In this document: one piece after another, positions 1 through 5,437 of the stretch | Layout of the letters: every line of letters starts with the position of its first letter | Numbering within the stretch: the first letter of the stretch is position 1 | Assembly (NCBI GenBank): GCA_017437205.1 | Contig: JAFSBP010000317.1 | Coordinates: 1 to 8,205 of the forward strand | Source of the DNA: Lachnospiraceae bacterium | Lineage (GTDB): Bacteria > Bacillota > Clostridia > Lachnospirales > Lachnospiraceae | Direction: 5' to 3' | DNA: 8,205 nt | Position numbers and translations under genes: made by a program | The notes under the pieces: generated by a model | Databases searched by the model: none | What the model saw: the letters and a program-made list of their open reading frames with translations, nothing else | What the model was told of the DNA's origin: nothing

Positions 1-819
1 GGTGAGGTGATGACAGCGGAGATTACGACCGAAGAGCTGTCTACTGAACTTCCTGTTGTGGAGTGGATAGAAGATGAACTTCCTTTGAGTGAATTGAAAA
101 AAACTCTCCATACATTCGCGTGGGGAGAAGAAGACGGCCAACTCGGAGAGTATTCAAATGGCGTTTGGGGATTGTTTCCCAGTATATTTACCGTAGAAGA
201 TGATGTGATTTATGTTGTGGATGAAGCGAATTATCGTATAGTGGTATATAAACAGGGGACGTATGAAGAGATTGGTTATAGAGATACAGGGATTGTGATG
301 CCTTCGTCGATGACTTATCAAAACGGTTGGCTTGCTGTATTAGATGATAATCAGAATATAACATTTATATGTAAAAGTGACGGGAGTGTAAAAATTGCGA
401 TAGAAAACCCTCCGGCGTTCAGGCTGGATTTATGTGAGGTTTTAGAAATTGGAGATACTTATGTGGTTTTTGAGACGGATTATAACGCATTGAGAAGAGA
501 GATGCACTATGATTGGGTACAGGACGAATGGTCATGGGGAGAGGAACTGGCAGATGTTACGATTTCTGTATCTGATGGAATCCCAGTCACGTTAGGAAAA
601 TATGAGGATAAAATTTATTACTATAATATGCTTGAAGTGTCTTCTGAGAATCCGAGGTATATGATCAACTGTGAGACATATGGTTCTAGATTATACACTA
701 TGGTTGATTGCTCTTCACACTATATATTACCGTCGTTGGCGCTTTCTTCGGAGGGCAATCTTTATATTATGGAATGCTTTGAAGACCGCGTGGAGATCAG
801 CGAACTGACACTGGAATGA
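1..819 (+). CDS. Beta-propeller-like protein of unknown function, 5' end outside the window
   Basis: I do not recognise a specific family. The frame is open to the window edge: codons 1-6 read Gly-Glu before a GTG (7-9) and an ATG (10-12), and no ribosome binding site is visible, so the true start probably lies upstream. Counting from the GTG, residues 1-30 are acidic and Thr/Glu-rich, like the linker after a lipoprotein signal peptide; that the missing N-terminus is such a signal is inference. From about residue 58 there are roughly five blade-like repeats (near 58-91, 99-132, 138-165, 192-224, 242-268). Each has a hydrophobic strand pair with Gly or Asp turns, and the first contains an NHL-like VDEANYRIVVY. 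A surface sensor or binding protein is possible, but no catalytic motif is visible. Two sampled 60-base lines have about 32 and 40 per cent GC, against about 50 per cent in a sampled line of the exporter operon. A terminator and a new promoter separate it from that operon. Confidence 0.75.
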   Translation, partial: GEVMTAEITTEELSTELPVVEWIEDELPLSELKKTLHTFAWGEEDGQLGEYSNGVWGLFPSIFTVEDDVIYVVDEANYRIVVYKQGTYEEIGYRDTGIVMPSSMTYQNGWLAVLDDNQNITFICKSDGSVKIAIENPPAFRLDLCEVLEIGDTYVVFETDYNALRREMHYDWVQDEWSWGEELADVTISVSDGIPVTLGKYEDKIYYYNMLEVSSENPRYMINCETYGSRLYTMVDCSSHYILPSLALSSEGNLYIMECFEDRVEISELTLE

Positions 820-858
820 GATCATTAGAGAAAATGCAGCTGAATAAAACGATTGAGT

Positions 859-896
859 ACAGCCCTGTGGGAGAAACACCGCTGGGCTGTCTTTTT
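859..896 (+). terminator. Rho-independent terminator after the propeller-like gene
   Basis: ACAGCCC (859-865) pairs perfectly with GGGCTGT (884-890). The stem continues after one T-T mismatch through G867-C882, T868-G881, G869-C880 and G870-C879, leaving an 8-base loop. CTTTTT follows directly (891-896), and a second T run lies at 905-910. The position, 40 bases after the stop codon at 817-819 and upstream of a promoter, fits the end of the upstream transcription unit. Confidence 0.75.
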
Positions 897-923
897 GTGC
901 GTCGTTTTTTACCTCAAATAGAA

Positions 924-952
924 TTGACTTCCCCTCTAAAAAGAGATATACT
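924..952 (+). promoter_or_regulatory. SigA-type promoter of the ABC exporter operon
   Basis: The -35 box is TTGACT (924-929) and the -10 box TATACT (947-952), separated by exactly 17 bases; each differs from consensus at one position. Transcription would start near 959, giving a leader of about 50 bases before the ATG at 1009. A short CTCT-AAAA-AGAG symmetry (934-945) lies in the spacer but is too short to call an operator. The promoter sits just after a terminator, so the exporter operon should be transcribed independently of the upstream gene. Confidence 0.8.
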
Positions 953-1008
953 GAACGCTGGTCTTATTTTTGCAAACGATGTTTTTGTACAGAACAGGGA
1001 GATGAAAA

Positions 1009-2790
1009 ATGATTTTCGGAAAACACATTAACAGATATTATCTCAGGTACAGTGGATTACTGTTTCTGGGACTGATTGCGCTCGTAGCGGTGGATTATCT
1101 GCAGTTGGTGATCCCCAACCTCTACCAGATGGTGATTAACGGAATGACCCTTGGTTACGTGAATATAGACGGGGCAGAAGTCGCATTTGACATGGATTTT
1201 CTGCTGGATCGCGTCTGTATGCCGATGGTGGGGATCATTCTGGCGATGGTGTTCGGGCGTTTCCTTTGGCGTGTGACCTTCTTTGGCGCAGGCATTAAGG
1301 TGGAGACAGACTTGAGAAACCGCATGTTTGACAATGCGAAAAACTTGAGCCGCGAGTATAATCAGGTGAATAAAGTCGGAAATCTGATGAGTCTGTTCAC
1401 CAACGATCTGGACACGGTTCAGGAGTGTTACGGCTGGGGAATCATGATGTTCTGCGATGCCCTTCTTCTGGGTGTGATGGCGGTTGTCAAGATGTGGCGG
1501 ATGGATCACATGCTGACGGTTCTCTCGCTGATCCCCATGGGCTTTTTGCTGGCATCCGCGACGGTTGTGGGCAGATATATGATGAAGAAGTGGGATGTAC
1601 GTCAGGCAGCGTTCTCTAAGCTGTCAGATTTCTCACAGGAGAGTTTTTCCGGTATTGCTGTCATCAAGGCGTTCGTCAAGGAAGCGAAGGAATTGATGGC
1701 GTTCAAGCAGTTGAATGTGGAGAATGAGAAGGCAAACATTGACCACACGAAGGCATCCGTGCTGATGCGTATTCTGGTGACGCTGTTTGTGGAAAGCATT
1801 ATCTGTGTAATTTTGGGTTATGGCGGATATCTGGTTTACCGTGGTGTGTTTAACGGCGGTGAGCTGGTGGAATTTATCGGCTATTTTACCAGTGTGGTTT
1901 GGCCGATCATGGCTGTGTCGGAGCTTATTGATATGACCTCCCGCGGTAAGGCATCTCTCACGCGAATCGGTGAACTGCTTGACGCGAAGCAGGATGTGAA
2001 GGATCGTGAAGGAGTGACAGAGCTTACCGATGTGCGGGGTGATATCGAATTCAGAAATCTTACCTTCCGCTACCCGGATGGGGAGTACGATGCACTGGAG
2101 AATGTATCCTTTACCATCAATGCCGGCGAGAATGTAGGTCTGGTGGGAAAGACCGGCTCCGGAAAGACGACGCTGGTGGATCTGATTTTGCGTACTTACA
2201 ATGTGCCGGATGGCACGCTGTTTATCGATGGACAGGATGTAAATTCAGTGAGCATCCGCTCTGTCCGCGAGGGCTGTTCTTACGTGCCTCAGGATAATTT
2301 CCTGTTCTCCGATACCATTGAGCACAACATTGCCTTCGGTATCGATCACTATGACCGGGATGTGATTGTCAGTGCGGCGAAGCTGGCAGATATCCACGGC
2401 AATATCAAGGAATTTCAGTTGGGATACGAGACGGTGCTCGGAGAGCGCGGCGTGACCGTCTCCGGCGGTCAGAAGCAGCGTATCTCCATTGCGCGTGCGC
2501 TGATTAAGAATGCACCGATTTTGATTCTGGATGATTCTGTGTCCGCGGTTGACACGAAGACGGAGAAGAAGATTTTGGACAATCTCCATGACACCCGTGC
2601 GGGAAAGACGACCATCCTGATCGCCCACCGCATCTCTACCATCGAGAAGATGGATAAGATTCTGTTTATCGACGACGGAAAGCTTGCCGCAGTCGGAAAA
2701 CACGAGGAGCTTTATGCAACCTGTCCTGAGTATAAGAAGATGGTAGATTTGCAGAAGCTGGAGGAGGAAGGAGGAGAGAGCCATGCGTGA
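1009..2790 (+). CDS. Heterodimeric ABC exporter, subunit with degenerate ATP site
   Basis: This is a 593-residue half-transporter of the type IV ABC exporter (multidrug/peptide) family. The transmembrane domain has about six helices (near 16-36, 72-94, 144-162, 168-188, 252-277, 284-304) and the nucleotide-binding domain starts near 345. Visible motifs are Walker A GKTGSGKTT (380-388, Lys386), Q-loop Gln428, signature VSGGQ (484-488), Walker B ending in Asp508, and switch His540. The residue after Walker B is Asp509 (LILDDS) rather than the catalytic Glu. This is the hallmark of the impaired-site subunit in heterodimers such as TM287, LmrC and BmrC. The start is supported by AGGGAG at 996-1001, seven bases before the ATG. 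The gene overlaps its partner by 8 bases, pointing to coupled translation and equal amounts. It acts in the cytoplasmic membrane and exports an unknown substrate; drug, lipid or peptide are all possible. Confidence 0.93.
   Translation: MIFGKHINRYYLRYSGLLFLGLIALVAVDYLQLVIPNLYQMVINGMTLGYVNIDGAEVAFDMDFLLDRVCMPMVGIILAMVFGRFLWRVTFFGAGIKVETDLRNRMFDNAKNLSREYNQVNKVGNLMSLFTNDLDTVQECYGWGIMMFCDALLLGVMAVVKMWRMDHMLTVLSLIPMGFLLASATVVGRYMMKKWDVRQAAFSKLSDFSQESFSGIAVIKAFVKEAKELMAFKQLNVENEKANIDHTKASVLMRILVTLFVESIICVILGYGGYLVYRGVFNGGELVEFIGYFTSVVWPIMAVSELIDMTSRGKASLTRIGELLDAKQDVKDREGVTELTDVRGDIEFRNLTFRYPDGEYDALENVSFTINAGENVGLVGKTGSGKTTLVDLILRTYNVPDGTLFIDGQDVNSVSIRSVREGCSYVPQDNFLFSDTIEHNIAFGIDHYDRDVIVSAAKLADIHGNIKEFQLGYETVLGERGVTVSGGQKQRISIARALIKNAPILILDDSVSAVDTKTEKKILDNLHDTRAGKTTILIAHRISTIEKMDKILFIDDGKLAAVGKHEELYATCPEYKKMVDLQKLEEEGGESHA
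2768..2775 (+). promoter_or_regulatory. Strong ribosome binding site inside the end of the first ABC gene
   Basis: AAGGAGGA lies seven bases before the ATG at 2783, within the last codons of the upstream gene (Glu-Glu-Gly-Gly). It fixes the start of the second subunit and places its initiation 8 bases before the first gene's stop codon, an arrangement typical of translational coupling between partners of a complex. Confidence 0.85.
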
Positions 2791-4687
2791 GATGTTACCT
2801 ATTTTGATCGTAGGTTCGATCATCGGAACCTTCACCGTGATTTTCCTGGTGGCGTATTTGCTGGAAAAACGGAAGAAAGATGAGCGTGAATACGAGCGCC
2901 ACATGTCGGATAGAGAGATCACCGCACGCCTTTTACGGTATGCGAAACCCTATTGGAAGCGGTTTGTCGCAGTTCTTTTCATCATGCTGGCGTCCATTGT
3001 CTATGATTTAGTTTCCCCGCTGTTGATCGGACATATTATTGATGTGGTCGGCGGCGAGTTTGAACTGAATTACTTGTTCACCATCGTGGCGGTGTACGCG
3101 GGCATTTTGGTGGTCAGCCTGATCTGCACCTATGCTCAGGCGATGATTTTGCAAACCACCGGACAGAAGATACTGTCCTCCTTAAGGGAGGATATGTTTA
3201 TCCATATTGAGGCGCTGTCCCACGAACAGCTGAATAACATCCCGGTAGGAAAGCTGGTTACCCGTGTCAGCAATGACCCCAACGCAATCTCTTACATGTT
3301 CACCAATATTTTGGTTACGTTGGTGAAGAATGTGATGGTGATCTTCGGTGTGCTGGGCGCAATGCTCATGCTCAATTACGCATTGACGCTGATGGTGCTT
3401 TGCTTTGTGCCTTTCGTCGTGCTGTTTACGGTGATTTTCCGTAAGTTCTCCCGGAAGGTTCACCGCAGCGTAAATGACGCGACCACCGATATTAACACAT
3501 ATCTGTCCGAAAACCTTTCCGGAATTAAGATCACCCAGATTTTCAATCAGGAAGATCGGAAGATGGATGATTTCTTAGAGAAGAGCCGGAATCTGAAGCG
3601 GGCGAAGCAGAACCGGATGATGGTGTTCGGTATTTTCCGTCCGATGGTTTACATGCTCTACATTTCCTCCGTTATGTGCCTGTTGTACATGGGTGGAAAA
3701 GGATATATTGAAAACCTTGAGATGTTCGGCCAGATCGTGGAAGCCAGCACGGTGGTTAGCTTCTATATGTATATTTCTAAATTTTTCAACCCGATCCAGA
3801 CACTGGCGGAGCAGTTCGATATGTTGCAGCGCTCCTTCGCCTCCGCGGAGAAGATGTTCACCATCATGGACATGGTGCCTGAGGTGGTGGATAGCGAGGA
3901 TGCCATTGAACTCACTGAGATTAAGGGTGAGATTGAGTTTAAGGATGTTTGGTTTGCCTACAAGCCGGATGAGTGGGTGCTGAAGGGCGTGTCCTTCCAC
4001 GTAGAACCCAGACAGACCGTGGCCTTTGTCGGATCCACCGGCTCCGGAAAGACGACAATCCTTTCCCTGATCTGTCGCAACTACGAGATTCAAAGAGGTC
4101 AGATTCTGATCGACGGAATCGATATTAAGAAGATCAAGATTTCTTCACTGCGAAAGCATTTCGGTCAGATGCTTCAGGATGTGTTCCTGTTCTCCGGTGA
4201 TATCCGCAGCAATATCATTCTGCGGGAGGAGAATATCTCCGACGAGGAAGTGATGGAGGCCTGCCGCTACGTGAACGCGGATTCCTTCATCAATAAACTG
4301 GAGGACGGGCTTGATGAGGTGGTTCGGGAGCGCGGAAACAATTTCTCCGCCGGTCAGCGTCAGCTCTTAAGCTTCGCCAGAACCATCATCCACAAGCCGT
4401 CTGTAATCATTCTGGACGAGGCGACGGCAAACATTGATACCGAGACAGAAATCCTGATTCAGGATTCACTGGAAAAGATTAAAGACATCGGAACAATGCT
4501 CATCGTGGCCCACCGACTTTCCACAATCCAGCACGCGGACAATATCATCGTCCTGTCCCACGGTGTGATCGTGGAGCAGGGTAATCATCAGGAGTTGTTG
4601 CATCAGAAGGGAAGATACTATCAGTTGTATACACTGCAGTTCAATAAGCAGCAGCTGATGGGAAGTGAAGTAAACGCTGAGATATAA
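2783..4687 (+). CDS. Heterodimeric ABC exporter, catalytically competent subunit
   Basis: This 634-residue half-transporter is the partner of the preceding gene. Helices of the transmembrane domain lie near 60-83, 97-119, 174-196, 200-219, 281-305 and 318-340, followed by a nucleotide-binding domain from about 383. Motifs are Walker A GSTGSGKTT (417-425, Lys423), Q-loop Gln465, signature FSAGQ (521-525), Walker B with Asp545 and catalytic Glu546 (IILDEAT), and switch His577. The Glu is intact, but the signature has Ala in place of the first Gly of LSGGQ. In the dimer this variant signature faces the Walker motifs of the Asp509 subunit, so both deviations fall in one ATP site, as in LmrCD, TM287/288 and BmrCD. 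An extra hydrophobic helix (about 5-27) followed by a charged stretch (28-45) precedes the usual start of the fold, suggesting seven membrane segments. The gene ends 9 bases before the stop of a convergent gene. Confidence 0.93.
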   Translation: MREMLPILIVGSIIGTFTVIFLVAYLLEKRKKDEREYERHMSDREITARLLRYAKPYWKRFVAVLFIMLASIVYDLVSPLLIGHIIDVVGGEFELNYLFTIVAVYAGILVVSLICTYAQAMILQTTGQKILSSLREDMFIHIEALSHEQLNNIPVGKLVTRVSNDPNAISYMFTNILVTLVKNVMVIFGVLGAMLMLNYALTLMVLCFVPFVVLFTVIFRKFSRKVHRSVNDATTDINTYLSENLSGIKITQIFNQEDRKMDDFLEKSRNLKRAKQNRMMVFGIFRPMVYMLYISSVMCLLYMGGKGYIENLEMFGQIVEASTVVSFYMYISKFFNPIQTLAEQFDMLQRSFASAEKMFTIMDMVPEVVDSEDAIELTEIKGEIEFKDVWFAYKPDEWVLKGVSFHVEPRQTVAFVGSTGSGKTTILSLICRNYEIQRGQILIDGIDIKKIKISSLRKHFGQMLQDVFLFSGDIRSNIILREENISDEEVMEACRYVNADSFINKLEDGLDEVVRERGNNFSAGQRQLLSFARTIIHKPSVIILDEATANIDTETEILIQDSLEKIKDIGTMLIVAHRLSTIQHADNIIVLSHGVIVEQGNHQELLHQKGRYYQLYTLQFNKQQLMGSEVNAEI

Positions 4688-4696
4688 GGCCGAAAA

Positions 4697-5437
4697 TTAT
4701 TCGTCGCTGTCGGTCAGAATGCGTCTGCCGCGAACCAACAGCCGGTGTGAATTGACTCCGTAAGGGGTACAGGTCACCAGAGTACAGTAATCCGCTTCTG
4801 CCACCGGGAGCAGTTCATCCACCGCTGACGGCAGTACGATGGTTATTTGGTCAACCTGATAGGTCAAAGTTTTGCCTAAAATATGAACCGTGAAGAGGTC
4901 GCCCATGCCTAACTTAGTCAGATCAGTAAACAGTTTCGCACTGGGCAGACCGGTGTGGCCGGTGAGCACACTGTGATTTCCTTTGCCACCGATAGGAAAA
5001 GCGGTGTCCGGCAGATGACCGACGCCTTTGGCGAGGGCATCCTCACCGGTGCCGTGGTAAATAGGCAGATGGATGTTGATCGAAGGGATGTCCAGATACC
5101 CCATGATTCCGCCGGGAAAGGAGAGGATGTCCTCATAATTGTAGGGGCATGACACGTTTTCTCCGGTATTGCGAAGGCTCTCATTGTACAGCTCGGCTAG
5201 CTTACGCTGGTAGCTCAGCTCTTTATCGTCGGCATTTTCCAATGCCTGCTCCAATTGTTCGATCACCTGGGAACTGTGGAGCGTGTTGATATAATTGCTG
5301 ATGAATGGATAGCAAAGAACAGTGATACCAATAAAAAAGAAAACAAAAATTAGGATAATAGGAAGCAGGCGGCTGGGAATCAGCCGCCGCTTTGTTTTGC
5401 TGGTGAAGTTTTCATCGGAACAGGATGTCGAAGTCAT
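4697..5437 (-). CDS. Class C-like pilus sortase
   Basis: A 246-residue membrane-bound cysteine transpeptidase, expected to cleave the LPDTG signal of the adjacent pilin and join it to a pilin lysine outside the membrane. A basic cytoplasmic N-terminus (14-23) is followed by one transmembrane helix (about 24-46) and a sortase domain from about 112, opening with MGYLDIPSI and LPIYHGT. Catalytic residues are His161 (TGHTG), Cys223 (TLVTCTPYG) and Arg232 (NSHRLLVRG); these blocks match class C best. Two deviations stand out: the protein ends 14 residues after Arg232, with no C-terminal membrane helix, and the lid region has Cys97-Pro98-Tyr99 where class C enzymes usually have Asp-Pro-aromatic. 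The ATG overlaps the pilin stop (ATGA, 5437-5434). The bases before it (AACCAA) contain no ribosome binding site, so translation probably depends on coupling. The next in-frame Met (112) would remove the membrane anchor. A class A-like housekeeping role is less likely given the operon. Confidence 0.92.
   Translation of the reverse strand: MTSTSCSDENFTSKTKRRLIPSRLLPIILIFVFFFIGITVLCYPFISNYINTLHSSQVIEQLEQALENADDKELSYQRKLAELYNESLRNTGENVSCPYNYEDILSFPGGIMGYLDIPSINIHLPIYHGTGEDALAKGVGHLPDTAFPIGGKGNHSVLTGHTGLPSAKLFTDLTKLGMGDLFTVHILGKTLTYQVDQITIVLPSAVDELLPVAEADYCTLVTCTPYGVNSHRLLVRGRRILTDSDE
5368..5398 (+). terminator. Terminator-like hairpin on the + strand, inside the start of the sortase gene
   Basis: GGCGGCTG (5368-5375) and CAGCCGCC (5381-5388) form a perfect, GC-rich 8-bp stem with a 5-base loop. 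On the + strand it is followed by GC and then TTTGTTTT (5391-5398), the form of an intrinsic terminator. It lies antisense to sortase codons 17-24, so it could stop transcripts reading through from the convergent ABC operon before they reach the pilin gene. On the sense strand the same stem forms early in the sortase message but lacks a T run there. The function is inferred. Confidence 0.5.

Noticed and set aside
934..945. CTCT-AAAA-AGAG symmetry in the exporter promoter spacer as an operator
   Set aside because: Four-base arms are too short to separate from chance, and no regulator gene is adjacent.
979..996. Imperfect palindrome around GTAC between promoter and exporter start
   Set aside because: The arms break after one pair and resume only partly, so it is not convincing as an operator.
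816..1031. A 71-codon + strand frame overlapping the first gene's stop codon
   Set aside because: It spans a stem-loop terminator and a near-consensus promoter, overlaps the start of the ABC gene, and its translation resembles no protein family.
1057..1509. A 150-codon minus-strand frame inside the first ABC gene
   Set aside because: The His- and Gln-rich composition is typical of antisense translation of hydrophobic helices.
2245..2922. A 225-codon minus-strand frame across the ABC gene junction
   Set aside because: It lies opposite well-conserved ATPase motifs on the + strand; the product is basic and unrecognisable.
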